Made by a program: the position numbers and the translations under genes. Shown piece by piece: positions 46,977-59,351 of a stretch of 64,000 bases of DNA; the first letter of the stretch is position 1; every line of letters starts with the position of its first letter. Below the pieces are notes generated by a model. The model was not told the origin of the DNA. It saw only the letters and a program-made list of their open reading frames with translations, and made no database searches. The DNA is from Albifimbria verrucaria (taxonomy: Eukaryota; Ascomycota; Sordariomycetes; Hypocreales; Stachybotryaceae): NCBI GenBank assembly GCA_020081605.1, contig JAHREC010000016.1, forward strand, positions 744,001-808,000, written 5' to 3'.

Positions 46977-49178
46977 TTATGGCTTTCCCAGAATTGCAGA
47001 CAGCTCACGGAGACTGACTTCGCCGTGGACACGGTCCAACTGTACCACAATCCTTTCGGCCTTATTCTCCATTTCTAATACAGTCTCGCCCTCGCCCTCG
47101 CCTTCTCCGTACACCCCGCTCCCATCCACTTGAACAAGAGGCCCTCTGAAAAGCAAAGGCAGGGGCTCGCCTTCCAGACGGGTACATCTCCGCGCGACGT
47201 GATCGCAATAGCGTAGCACAACACGGCTACCACGCCCAGCCACAGGGTTGCGGGCATTGCGATCCAGGGCCACCGGATATCGAGACAGACGGCGTAGTGC
47301 CATGTTGTACCCAGCTGCGGCTCGCTGTAATCCTGGTGGCCATGCGTGCGGACGTAGTTGGTGAGGCCGGTGGCGAGATCCTCAAAAGTGTCGCGCACGG
47401 TGTCAAAGCTGATAGCGCTGCGGTTGTACAGACGGAGCATCTCGCGCGGCCCGGTAGGGTATTGGGTGTAAAAGTAGAGCTTCAAGTCAGGGTCTCGTCT
47501 TGTGGTGGCTTTGACCTTGCCCCCAAGGAAGTTGTTGCCGTGAAGGAAGTCAAAAGGGATGTGTGCTGGCCTTTTGGCCACATGTAGGCGCAGTTCCGGT
47601 CGAAAAGAGAGGCTGGAAACGTGTCGAAGGTGGTGTTTTCGGGCTCGAATTCGGCATCGGAATAGTTCAGCGGCACCCAGCGTTTGTTAATGTCGAGGCC
47701 GCGCTCGACTAGCTGCTGTTTCTCGGAGGTAGATGCACACTCTGTATCAACGAGAAGATTCAGCGGCCCAGCTAGAGGGTTTAAGAAAGACTCGACGTCC
47801 TCTAAAGCTGTACGATCTATTGTTTTCTCGGTGACGACACCATTCCGGATCGATGCCTGATGTGTCCTCACGCAAGGGTAGAGCTGGCATCGGGCTGCGC
47901 CGTAGCCATTACACCGCCAGTTGCCTTCGTCTCTATCTTGATGCTCCGATCTGGCCTCACAGTTCTGGAGCCTCTGTCCCGTCATTGAGTCGAGACCCCG
48001 GACCGAAAAGGGCGTCTGTCCGACAATAATCTCGTACGTGAGAGTCTTGTCCCAACCTAACCATTTCGCCTTGACGAGGTTGAATTGCACATCTCTGACT
48101 GGGCGTGTGCCGCCATAGTCCCACATGTTGGAGTTGTCAGAGGACAGCCGCGTTTCGACGACATCATGGAGCACGGAGAAGGAGTCGTTGCACAGCGATG
48201 AGACGGAGGAGCTCATCTTGACAGAGAATTCTTCCTGGACATCTTCGCCGACAATTTCTCTGCTTGAGGTGTAATTGTAATCGCGACAGCCGTAATTGAA
48301 GAGCAACGAGGACGAGATGTCGTCGCAAGTGCTGCAGTAACCCACTGTTGAGAACTCGGGGAACGTGCAGTTGCCTGTGGGACATTGACCTCGTAAGGCC
48401 TCGGGTGTGCCGAACGCCGAATACACGATAGCATCCTGCAACTCCGGGAGTAGCTGATACTTATCTGGGAGCCCTATGCGGCTGTGGTCAAAATAGCTTG
48501 TCCTTGGAAGACTCGCCAGAGACTCAGCGCCGAAGCGTTCCTTTCGCAACCCCACGGATGCACGAGCTGCTGCATGAATGGATCCGTGAAAATGGTCAAT
48601 ATGGCCATAAGAGCACCGAGGCTGACGAGTGGTGTCTGGCGGGCGAGACGACGAGCAGGCCACAGCCAGGTCCAAGTATCCCACCCCCACTGCCGGCGCC
48701 TTGCAGGCGGACGAAGTCACGAAGGGAGCGCGGTGTGTCGCTGAAAAGAATCCACGCGAGCTGACCAAGGCTAGCCTGAATGACCCAGGCGAGGCAAGCT
48801 TTGAGAGCGGCAGCATAAATGGCGAGGAGGGCATTGATGGAGATAGAGATGGGCCACTGCGGGATGGGTTTGCCGTGGTGAGGAAGAAGAGTGGCAGGGA
48901 CGGACAAGAGAGCGATGAGGCCCAGGAGCAGGGCGAAGACTTCGCTCATCCACGGCCAGGACCAGCAACTACGACCATAGCCGCGAAGACGGTTTGTCTT
49001 GTGGGCGGGGGCACGATCTGGTCTGTGTTAGAAGAAGCAGAGCTGGGGACGAAACTGGTGGTGGAGTTTTAATGCAGGGAGCATCTATATGAGCACCGTG
49101 GATCCGGCTGGGCGCCCACGATGGTGAGGAAAGCATTGGATCGACCTTCTCTTTCGCGAGCGACTTTGTGTCTAGCAT
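46977..49178 (-). CDS. DUF3176 family membrane protein, about 734 aa
   Basis: No intron needed. Stop TAA at 46977. Marks in order: membrane helix after WSWPWMSEVFALLLGLIALL; GKPIPQWPISISINALLAIY; GQLAWILFSDTPRSLRDF; the signature LVSLGALMAILTIFTDPFMQQ (only in a third frame); a long N-glycosylatable, cysteine-rich outer region (GQCPTGNCTFPEFSTVGYCSTC); a C-terminal helix (IAMPATLWLGVVAVLCYAI) and a tail with WKASPLPLLF and MENKAERI. This is the fungal DUF3176 layout; function is not established, membrane or cell-surface role likely. Breaks: one base short near 48681, 48525, 47570 and 47163; one base long near 48995. Start is uncertain: ATG 49178 or, without N-terminal correction, ATG 48949. 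Confidence 0.75.
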
Positions 49179-51251
49179 AGGCCCAGAGGTTGAGAGAGGG
49201 AAAAGCAGACCAAAGTATATCTCGGCTAAAGAGAACAGCAACCAACTATTAATTAAATTACATGGTTATACATTATACGGAAACGGGAGGTGAGGTTGTA
49301 TTGGGGTTTCAGTATATGTTCGACAAAGGCGCAGTCAAATGTGGACGTAAATAGACGCGGCATTCCAGGGTTCCGGTTGGACAAGCCCCTTGCTCAAGCA
49401 TTTGGAGAGAGAGGTACACAGGACAGAAATTCCGTATATCAAGCGCAGATGTCTGGACCGATGATTAACAAAATATTAAAGAATAAGCAGCCAAAAATAA
49501 AAGAGACTTGTAATAACAAAGTAAAAAACTTAGAATAAGAAAAGAAGAAGAATGGAAGATAGTTCTAAGGCTCCTTTTAACAAGGCCCTGTTTCCTAAAA
49601 GATATGGTAAAGTAGGCGGCTTTTGTCCTCTCATTGTACCACCCTTTTTTTTTGCACTTTTCATGAAGATCATTTCCCCAAGCTGCGGTGTGTAGCTGTG
49701 GATGTGGATATCTGATTATTCTTTTATAAGTGGGTTTGCCTTGAATTGTCGAGATGTGTTCGTGAAAATGGGCTGGCTTCCGGATTTGGACCTTTGATGG
49801 CCCCCAACATGGCTTTGATCAGGCAAGGCTGAGCCTGGGTACGCGTCATTATCTGGGTTCTTATTCTCGGATGGGGTTACAGTGAATATACTAATAAAAT
49901 AATAACTGTGAACTGCAAATTTATTGCATAGCTAGGTAGAGTATTGTAGATCATTCACAATTACCCATTGGCGTTACAAGGCGCTTGTCAATAAGCAAAA
50001 AACCATCAATTGCCTTGCTAAATATTGATTTATATGCTTCAAGATTTAGATTATGCGTTTGCCGACCGTGAATAAGTCAAGACTGTTCAGTTCGGCTTAG
50101 GCTAGGCGCAAGTCCTAGTCCCAGGAGGAAAGGGAGTTACTCGTTGTCAAGGTTGGAGTCATTTAATGGGTGTAATGATGAACGAGGAGACTCACTCCAT
50201 TGCGCTTCCAACTACACTCGTATATCTTAATGGCAGACTATTCTTTCTTTGCTTTTATTTGTGCATTTTCCCCATATTTGTTTATTTATTTATTTGTTTC
50301 TTTTTCGCCGCCAAAGCTGCGCTTTTACCTCGGTAGTGCTTTACTGAATGTGTTGCCTAGTATTGTGCCAAGCTTTGAAGGCTCACAACCCACCTTGAGC
50401 TTGTGTGCCCTTATCCAGATGACACTGACATCATATCACGAGATTTCAAGCTAAACTTTACGTGTCAATTCCTCGGAAATCCTTGCCCTTGAGCAATAAT
50501 GAAGACGGCCGGCCGGTCCTAGTCCACCTGCTGCAGGTCGATACGGGTGGCCGGCTGAGAGCCATGGTCACCAATTGGCATCTGGGGCATTCCGGGCGGT
50601 ATCTCGTGCTCCTATATTTTAGTTAAAGCTGAAAAGCACGGTGCAGTGTGTTTTATCGAAGTATAATCCTGAGGGCGCAAAGCACCAACAGTATGCCGTC
50701 GTAAGCGCGCGTGGCGCTAATCCTATGCACAACAAAATTGCGAGCGGCTGCAACAAACCTGACCATACTCTGGTCATGATCATGAACTCATTTATGATGG
50801 AACGGAGAACCAATATTAATGCACTCGGAGGCGCGAGCCGTTACTAAGAATGCACTCGTGTCTCAAATTAACCGCCGCCAACTTCCAGCTACTTGACGCT
50901 ATAAACGAGGCAACCATTGAGAACACAGAAGGAAGCATAGTCCGATTTCGCAGCAAGCAAGGAATGTCTCCTAAAGCTGAGCGGCAATGTTGTGAATGCA
51001 AATCCTACGTTGGTGGCTTAAAGCTGAATTCTGACCGACCTGAAGCTTTGCTTCCAAATTTCTAGATGAGGATTCTTGCTTCAATATCGGTATATGGTGG
51101 TTTCTTTCCATGTATATTTGCTATATAATCGCTGTGAAAGCCGTCATGAGCAGTTCAATCCACACTCTGCAATCCCTCTCGTCACACTTACCGACCACAA
51201 CTGCATTACTCAACTGGCTACGAGCTTGAATCAAGCAAAATCTGGACAAAG
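49179..51251. other. intergenic, contains MITE copy D
   Basis: About 2 kb. Besides the element at 49415..49638 there is AT-rich DNA and, near 50515..50600, a short stretch on the - strand reading MPIGDH that recurs near 58670. No gene supported. Confidence 0.4.
49415..49638 (-). mobile_element. MITE-like element, copy D
   Basis: 224 bp, TA at both ends. One end TACACAGGACAGAAATTCCG; the other, reverse-complemented, TACAATGAGAGGACAAAAGC then CGCCTAC. The block AGCGCAGATGTCTG and the CAGGGCCTTGTT / TCTTCCATT blocks align with copy B in opposite orientation. AT-rich interior, no ORF. Confidence 0.65.
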
Positions 51252-53509
51252 ATGAGATCTGGCTTTCCTTTGAGACTCCTCAGCCACGTCAACGGCAGAT
51301 TCTTTCTTATTGACCCTAGACAACATCCTGAGGTTGATCATTTTGAGATCCTCTCTTACACCTGGGGGCCACAGTTGGATGAAAATCATGCGTGGGATTG
51401 CGGAATCCCCGGTGTTGACTGGGGCATTAAGCTTCACGAGCAAAAAATCAAGGACATCAAGCGTTTAATGGTGGAGGCTAAAATAAGATATCTATGGGTG
51501 GACAGCCTCTGCATAAAACAGAACGACAAAGCGGAGCAGAATTCGGAAATGGGCAAGATGTACCAGTACTACAAGAACGCCAACAGGTGCCATATCATGG
51601 TCGAGATGAAGGAAGCATGGCACCCACAGACTATTGTGGATGACTTGAAATTCCTAGATCATATTCTTGACCATATGCGTGGATCTGCCCTCGCTTCAGA
51701 AGCTGGACTAACCACACATTTGTCCCGGCGGCTCCTGGAATGGAAAAACGAGAAGACATGGTCATTTTTATGGATCTTCCGTTGGTTAGATCCGCGGCTA
51801 TCGAACCGGGGCTATTGAATTGTTATTCAACGTGCATCAACCACGTCAGATCGCTCTTTGATAACCAGTACTTTTCCAGAGTATGGACATTTCAGGAAAT
51901 GATTCTCGGAAAGAACATATCTATATGGGCGATGAGCCCCGGCAATGTTTCTGAACTTGGAGAACTTAGCGTCTGGATGGATTTGGCCACTGATGCTAAG
52001 GATAAAGCGGTCAAATTAAAGAATTGGATTACGAGATGGAGACATCTGAACACAACTACTGTGGATGCTATTCTAGCAGCCATTGGGAGCGACATCGCAT
52101 CCCTCACAAGCTTGCAGATCCAAGTTAATGGTATCAATAGCGCAAGGACCGACATCATCAATGGAGGCCCGTTCTGGTGGTGTGATAACTACAAGGGCGT
52201 CAGCAACATATTTTCCGCTATTTCCATAAGACCACGAGCATGCGGGCATAAACCGGATCTCTTCAAAGGCCTGCTCGGAATCTTCAGTGGCTTGTTCACA
52301 GACAATGAATTACAAACCGAGTTTGCCGGGGAAAATTTAGAACAGCTCTCGTTTGCCTTCTTTAAACAGTTATCCATCAGAACCGGCTTGGCATGGACGA
52401 AGCTAGCTATGAGTAGCGACGATAGAGATGATTGGAGCTGGATCCCTGTCGTAGGAAATCACGAACATGTCGAAACAACCAGTTGTTTTTCCGGCGTGAT
52501 AACGCTAGGACTTCTGAAGAAGAAAGGTAAAGCCGCGACCGAGGCAGTAACTGGTCTCTTCGGCAATCCGCGGAAGTACATGAGGATTCGCCTTACGCAA
52601 GGAAACGGGGATTTTCGATTTATATTCAAGGGTTGCAATTGCGGCAAGAAACTCAGAACCGGTGGCTTGTTCAGAAGCGAGCTTATACCCACTTACGATC
52701 AACCTGTCAACATTGTTCAAGACGAAACGGGAAGAAGACTGGTACAATGCGCAACAATTCTTGGCTACACCTTGGATCCTGGTTGCAATGACATCCTTGA
52801 ATATAGGCAAAGGTTTCTCAGGCGGCTAAACCCGTACTGGCGTTACAGTGACCCCAGTGCCAAACCTTTGGGCTGGATAGACAGATGCGTCAGCGGGACA
52901 TCTTGGCACAAGCCAGGTATCTCAAGCTTGCGAAGCCACAACATGTCAATGAACTACAATATGGTTGACCTGTATGGGTGCGGATCGCGACTAGCACAGG
53001 GTAGTACTGCGACTGTTATGTGCGAAGTCATGGTGAATTGTGGATGCTTCATCTATGCTCCATTTGCCCTGATTTTCGAAGCTCTGATCTCGGTGGAGGG
53101 AAGCTCTTTGGGCGGCATCTCGGCAGCGCTTGACGACGACGGCAGGATCAAGTTTTCAGACGGCTTAGGGCTAGTTCAAACTGGAGACATCGGGAGGACG
53201 TTCAGCCTTGTGGCTTTCGGAGGCGAGATCACTGCCCACAAGTCGTACGCTTCCAGTTGTAGAAGCACGAGAAGGGACCAGCCCGTGATTGCAAAGCTGC
53301 CCTGGCCTACAGGGAGGGCCTTGGTTCGCGACGAGTTCGACCATGATGTGGTAAATATTATGAGGGACTATGGATATATGAATACAGAGGGGCCTGGAAA
53401 TCTGTTGCTTTGTAGGAAACATGTAATCGATTCTTATAAGATAATCGGGGTATGCGTGGATGGCTTCATTCAGAGCAAGAATGGACCGGGCTTGGTTAAG
53501 ATTCGGTAG
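51252..53509 (+). CDS. HET domain protein, about 752 aa
   Basis: Intronless; ATG 51252. HET domain in the N-terminal 220 residues: HFEILSYTWGPQ, IRYLWVDSLCIKQNDKAEQN, KNANRCHIMVEM and FSRVWTFQEMILG. The frame breaks once, in the TTTTT at 51765..51769 (KTWSF to FMDLPLVRSA). The rest (about 230-752) has no NB-ARC or repeat domain. It holds a CNCGKKLRTGG cysteine pair, a hydrophobic stretch near VNCGCFIYAPFALIFEALI and a C-terminal ARLHRI-type strand ending VDGFIQSKNGPGLVKIR. This is the common architecture of stand-alone HET proteins, a family that triggers heterokaryon-incompatibility cell death. Whether this copy is an incompatibility locus is unknown. Confidence 0.85.
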
Positions 53510-54081
53510 GCTAGGGATTTCAAATTTGTGATGGGTGTTAGAGGAGCTCGAAGGATTCATTCTTGATCACAATAAGTCAGTTCAGCTAGGATAAAGTGAT
53601 CGATCTTCTTACATTGCGCGGTGTTGCGAAACGTCTCGAATGGCGTTCCTGGCAAAGGCTTCGTATTACTTCGCACAGTTGACCCACCTTGGCTTCCTGA
53701 TATTGCTTGACGCCCCAGCAGCACCGCCTTAGCTTCGGGCTTCCACAAGTAAACTCAACTTCGTATAGGCTCGCAATAGAATCTGATTCGTCCATCTACT
53801 CGGATGATCAACGTAAGGCTCTGTTCGTTTTCTGCGAACAGGCAAATCGCTGCTTCGCCCTCTATTCTCATTGTAATGGATTTTCCTATTCAGGTGGAAA
53901 CTAGGCCTGCAATTGTTCCCTTTCAAATTTTGACAGGGTCAAAACTGGATATCATATACTTGCACTGTACACAGACCCCTATCTTGACATGGCTACGGGC
54001 GTCATTGCGCCAACCTTTCAGCTCTCCTTCTATTCGCCCAATATACCGACATGTAAAACCAACTGAAGGCCCTGCCTTGTT
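53510..54081. other. intergenic between convergent genes
   Basis: About 570 bp, no supported feature. Confidence 0.4.
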
Positions 54082-55326
54082 TTATATCGTCTCACGCTTA
54101 GGAACCCACCCGATCTCCTGGATCGGCCATCTTATCCGAAAACGATGGATATCATCCAGAGCTGTGTATATGCGGTCAATCAAGTGTATGCCCCAACCTT
54201 TGAGCCACCAATTGTACTCCAGTCGGTGCAGTAGCACACAGAAGAAAGCCAATGTGCAAAGCGCTTGCTTGTTCCTATGCCGCAGCATGTTGATGTACCC
54301 ATCCGAGATCTTATACATCCAGGTAAAGATGCTGCGGAGCTTGGCATCGTTGCAGAGTTCCTCGCCATAGAAGCAATAGAAGGCTCGTTTGAGGTCTGCG
54401 AACGCGTCAAGTAAATGCTTCCGCATTTGTTCGTCCTCTAAAGCACTTGACTCGATGTAAGCCTGCAACTCTTTCAGGGCATCATGGTCCAGTTGCTTCG
54501 ATTCCCAATTGGTATTGACGTCCGGTCTGGGTTGGAAGAGGAAAGATATGGAAGATGATAGAACGGCACGATTGTTGGATTCTAATACTGTACGCACGCC
54601 GCGGAAGAGAGTGAGCCAGCTCGGTATGACATCGTCTGCATTAAAAAGAGATCTTCCTCTCCCTGAGAGTGGCGAAGGATATAAACATGGTCAAGATGCT
54701 GAGATAGTACATGGGGATTGCATTAGCAGCCGTAATTTCAGAGAGAAGAGTTGTAGCTATGGAAGTGGCCGCTGTATGGCGAGCTGTGGCCTCGGCGGAG
54801 TAGAATTGTCGCGACTCTGGCCGAAAGTGAGCCAGGTGCGATGCCGCCAGCGCCAAGATAGAATAGAGCACATAGGGATGTGAGAATCCTAACTGCGGTA
54901 CTTGCAAAAGGAAATAGTTTCGTGTGATTGGATCGGATGATAAGGTAAGATAGGTTGATGTGGTGTAGTGGTGTAGAAGCTCAAGATCTAGAACCGTGAT
55001 ATTTGTTATCCCTGTCCCCCATTGACATAGGATGGCGCTCCAGACGGTGGCAGGTCATTAGCAGGCCGCGTCGGAGCTGGAGATGAGACTGCAGCACGAA
55101 TCGCTGAAGCATTTGGGACGATAGGATCATCCAAAAGGTCACATAATTCGCCACGCCTTGAACAGTTCTGACAGGATGGATGCTCTTCGCCACACTATTG
55201 GACATTAGACGGAGGCTCTTAGGAGTTTGGTTGATCGTCTCGCACCTTGACTTTTCTTTTCTTGCAGTTCCGGCAGCCGCTCATCGACTTAATGTGGGAA
55301 CGTCGCGATCTCTTTGTTGGCGTCAT
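54082..55326 (-). CDS. Zn2Cys6 transcription factor, about 398 aa, one intron
   Basis: ATG 55326; exon 1 to 55246; intron 55195..55245 (GTGCGAG donor, CTAATG branch, AATAG acceptor) splits the zinc cluster: SGCRNCKKRKVK | CGEEHPSCQNCSRRGELC, the complete six-cysteine pattern. A Ser/Pro linker follows, then the regulatory domain with LDLELLHHYTTSTY, VPQLGFSHPYVLYSILALAA, FNADDVIPSWLTLFRGVR and a C-terminus near IGWVPKR. This layout is that of the fungal C6 regulators related to the Upc2 sterol-uptake group. Breaks: one base short at 55010..55012, 54661..54663 and 54643..54647. Targets unknown; the neighbouring, divergently transcribed FAD oxidoreductase (ATG 484 bp away) is a candidate (inference). 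Confidence 0.8.
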
Positions 55327-55809
55327 TGTTCGTTTTAGTGCCGACGATACGAAGACGCAAATGAGAGGAATCGACTCTGGTCCGAATACAACTCAATTAC
55401 GATTGTGGCTGTAAAGAATTGACTATCATTCGAATGGTATCGTACGAACATACGAAGATGCGACCGAGAGAAATCAGCTGTACTTCGGACAGCATCTGAC
55501 ACTGATACGAAGATGCGAATGGCAGGAATCGACTCGAGACGGAGCCGAGGTTTTTGCGGGGCTTATTCTCGCACTTGCTCGTACTTCGTACAAAAGAGCG
55601 AGGCGCCCTGCGCTACTAATAAGAAGCTTGTAAGCTGGTGGCCGCCACAACATGCACATCACCACCACTTTGGGCAAATGCTCACAACAAGCCTCATTTA
55701 CTATCACCAAATCCTCACAATGAGCCTCATTCTCAGTGACGTATGAATGCCAATTCTAGCTCTCAAATGGACATATATAGAGGCTCTATCGTAGGATTGA
55801 GCAGTCAAC
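55327..55809. promoter_or_regulatory. divergent promoter region, Zn2Cys6 regulator / FAD oxidoreductase
   Basis: About 480 bp shared by two genes reading apart. Contains short repeated words ACGAAGATGCGA (55440-55520 region, three related copies including ACGAAGACGCAA near 55348) and a CTCACAA..GCCTCATT duplication near 55680..55735. A bidirectional promoter is inference. Confidence 0.4.
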
Positions 55810-57537
55810 ATGGCAAGCAATCCACTCCAGAAAGCCTTCCATCCCCATCATTTCTACAATCATAATGCCACGTCTTCCCTTAACAAGTCAATTAGTACGG
55901 CTACTGCCTTACTATCACTGCTACATTTCGATGGTGCGCAAGGACAAGACACGTCAGGGCGCAACAACACCCAAGGCCTCACCGGCTTTGCACCAGTATG
56001 CCATCTCTCATCCATCAACCCTCTTGAGCACTTCTCACATTTCTCTAGTGTGACGCCCTGATAGCCGCCAATCTATCCAACGCCGTTCACCTCCCGTCTT
56101 CTCCTCTATTCAACCCTCGTTCTTGGCTCTTGGACTCTCGACACCCAAAGGACCCCTTGGTGCTTCGTTCTCCCGAGCAGTGCAGCTGAGGTTTCCCAAA
56201 CCCTTACCGCTCTCCAATCGGCCGGTGACGGCGCCGGAGATTGGCACGTAGCCATTCGCAGCGGCGGGCACGGATCCGATAACGCAAACAGCATCACCGA
56301 CGGCATCATTGTCGACTTAAGCCGCTTGAACGCCACGACTTACGATGCGACGACCAACATTGCAAGCGTCGGAACTGGAGCACGATGGGGGCATGTATAT
56401 GCCGATTTGGAAAAGTCTGGCGTCAGCGTGACGGGCGGAAGAGAGGGTGTAGTAGGCGTGGGCGGGCTTCTGCTTGGTGGCGGCGTCTCGTGGTACAATG
56501 CACGAACTGGCTTCGCCTGCGACAGCGTTGTCAATTACGAGATCGTACTGGCAAACGGGTTGATTATCAACGCAAATGCGACGAACCACTTTGATTTGTT
56601 CCGAGCGCTGAAAGGAGGCGGTAGCAATTTTGGCATCGTCACCAGGTTTGATCTTGAGGCATTCCCGGCCAAGAATTTGTCCATCCAACGAAGAACCATA
56701 GACGTGGAGCACGCAGAGGAATTTGTTGGCGCAGTCTCCGGCTTCACAAATCTGGACCGATTGTTTCGGGATAATGCCATGATTTCGGTCATGACCTACG
56801 ATCCAAGGACAGAGGATATCACCATAACGGTGACTGAGGTCAACACCATGAACAATGCCAACAGCACGGCGTTTGACGCCTTCAACCGTCTCCCAACATT
56901 GGCTGCACCGACCAAGGAATCGGTGAGTCTTGCGAGATCTGCCAACCGTACTCAGCTACCTGGAAATACACGGTAAGTTCTCCCATAACCGTGCGTAAAT
57001 TCACAATGACTGACCCTTTGTCGCCAGGAATGTTGGAGCTGGAGCCCTAACCATCGCCAACGACCCACGAGTTATGCGCTACTGCATCCAACAGCATGCC
57101 AGCCTTGTCGAACACTTGAAATCCACTATTGGGCCGCAAAACTTCAGCACAATACTTGATTTCCAACCGCTTCCTTCATACTTTGCAGACATTAGCGTAC
57201 AAAAGGGAGGCAACGTGCTTGGGCTCGAGAGAAACCCGCGTAACAGGCTCATTTTCGTATCCGGCGTCACTCTGCTGACCCCTGATAGCGTGAGCCAGTA
57301 CCCGCTGGTTTATCAACAGGTGGCGGCTATGATCCAAAGAATCACGGCGTTTGCGAAGTCGGTTGGAAGCTTCGAAGAATTCACGTATCTGCCCTACGCC
57401 GACGCAACCCAAAATCCCATTGGGACTTACGGTGCGGTCAATGTGAAGCGCATTAAAAGAGTTGCCGAAAAATACGATCCTCATGGTTTTTCCAGCACAG
57501 GGTACCAGGTGGCTTCAAGATCGACAGAGTTGATTGA
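55810..57537 (+). CDS. FAD-linked (PCMH/BBE) oxidoreductase, about 539 aa, two introns
   Basis: Exons 55810..55995, 56049..56972 and 57028..57537; introns GTATGC...TCTAG and GTAAGT...GCCAG. FAD-binding PCMH domain: TQRTPWCFVLPSSAAEVSQ, then VAIRSGGHGS whose His is the usual covalent flavin site, NIASVGTGARWGHVY, VTGGREGVVGVGGLLLGGG and RALKGGGSNFGIVTRFDL. The BBE C-terminus NPIGTYGAVNVKRIKRVAEK-YDPHGFFQHRV-PGGFK follows. Breaks: near 56093 two bases short in a CT repeat (or one long), and one base short at 57487..57491. The N-terminus has a weak hydrophobic segment (TATALLSLLHF), so secretion is possible. Reaction: flavin-dependent oxidation of an alcohol, sugar or secondary metabolite; substrate not predictable. 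Confidence 0.82.
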
Positions 57538-58127
57538 AAGACCTAGCTGTGTAGCTTCTCGATGGTTGGTTTCTTTCCTGTCTAGTTCTGATTACGGCAC
57601 TATACATCCCACTACAAGATACACATATCTTTTGCTTGGATAGTTTGTCTCTCCTCGCTTGAATATACCTTTTTCATCAGTGAACTAGGAGAATCAATTA
57701 CGACCCCCACATCCCGATTATACCAAGGGACGTAGTGTAGCTACGGGAAAAACTCAGATTTGATATGTTCAAAGCCAAGTCAGGGAAATACTAAGGTTCT
57801 ATGAAAAAACAAGTACGAAAAAATGCAAAATTTATTACAAAGAAATTCACAGTGTAGTAGAGACTCAGACATTTAATATTAGAACAAGATTATTTGTTCT
57901 GATCATCAATGTTTGTTTCGAACCTAGTAGACAAGTTCGTAAATTCCCGTTCTCATGTCTCTCGATGGCATTTTATTCCACTACTGTACTAAACAGTTCT
58001 CGAGCATACAAACCCAAGTGTGAATGTAGCCCTTTGCTATGAATACATTTAGAGAGAGCAATCTGCAAATGAGGTTCGACGGCAAGCAGTTAGGAGACCA
58101 TTAGGCCCTCCGAAGCCGGCAGCACGG

Positions 58128-58505
58128 ATGAGGAACGTAAGCTTCAATACCACATTTGTCAGAATCCAGCGGACAATTATCCTAGCTCCTATCCTGCTTA
58201 TATTCTCGTATCTTTGCTCAGCCAATGCCAGCACTCAAAACACTCTGCTCTCAAAGCTGGAGCTTGATGTGGAGGTCTTGCGGCCCCACGAAAAAATGGA
58301 GGAGTCCACCGTGATGAGGAGTAAACTATCGTGCGGGGAATGTATCAGGAGAATTCGGAGAAGCTGGAGACAAGATGGGATATTCTATACGGTTTGTTCC
58401 GTAGAACTACTCCTGTTGGCCTCGAACTGCATAGCCATCGACGAGTCAGAGCTCGTGTCTTCCATATCTTGTTCCCGCTTGGACAGTAACATCAAGCATG
58501 AATAA
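58128..58505 (+). CDS. doubtful ORF, 125 aa with N-terminal hydrophobic segment
   Basis: ATG-initiated, with a signal-peptide-like stretch (TIILAPILLIFSYLCSANAS) and six cysteines downstream, which is what small secreted fungal proteins look like. There is no recognisable motif, no promoter-like tract and no support other than length, so chance is the more likely explanation. Confidence 0.18.
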   Translation: MRNVSFNTTFVRIQRTIILAPILLIFSYLCSANASTQNTLLSKLELDVEVLRPHEKMEESTVMRSKLSCGECIRRIRRSWRQDGIFYTVCSVELLLLASNCIAIDESELVSSISCSRLDSNIKHE

Positions 58506-59351
58506 AACAATAGAAGCATGCATGGCCCCTGATCGTTGACGCCAGCAAACTCACACCGCAGCACTTTTGTCGATAGTGAATAGTTGGATGGGGTAGTAGC
58601 CCGCAATATTTGGGCCGGAAATCCTGCGAGTGCGGAGACCCATGGGGTCAATGATGTGGTGGGGATGGTCTCCAATTGGCATCTCGGTCAACTTCCGAGG
58701 GTGTTCTAGATAACGTCCCGGAACCACTAACGCTCTAACGACGAGTGGACTACGGTACCACACGGATGTTACCAACCTCCTGGTCTGAACTGAATCGCCG
58801 GAGCTATGTTATGCGAATTGAATTCAGTAGCCCTTTACGAAGCCTTGGGCTTTTGTCCATGTCACAGCACATGGGTCACACGCCTTGAAGAGACGCCAAC
58901 CTGCCGTCATTGCGTGAACGCCACTGAATATTATCAGCATCAATATGTCCGCTTTGGAGCCGCTCGACTACCAGGCATGCAGGGTTACGGAGCTTCGGTA
59001 CGTGAGACCCATTTCGGCCCCATCCTCAGGACTTGATTACCTCGTAGTGGGCCGTTTCCGAGCCGGTCCCGAAGCATGGGTTATGCTTATTTCCGATCTC
59101 CGTTGCAATCAGGCCATTCAGAGAGTTCTCGCTGCGGTGAAATCCCGTTGGGTTCTAGATTCGGGAAAAATCCGTCGGTTGATGCAACGCTTTACCTGTT
59201 ACCGCTTACCTATTACAGATCGCAAAGAATAGTGCTATTAGACTTGACACATAGTTTCAAGTCTTGAAATGGAAATCCGTGTTAGATCCAATTTGGCAAG
59301 ACCGCCGATATCAACCATGCAAATGCTTTTAGGGATCTTCATATTGGTTGC

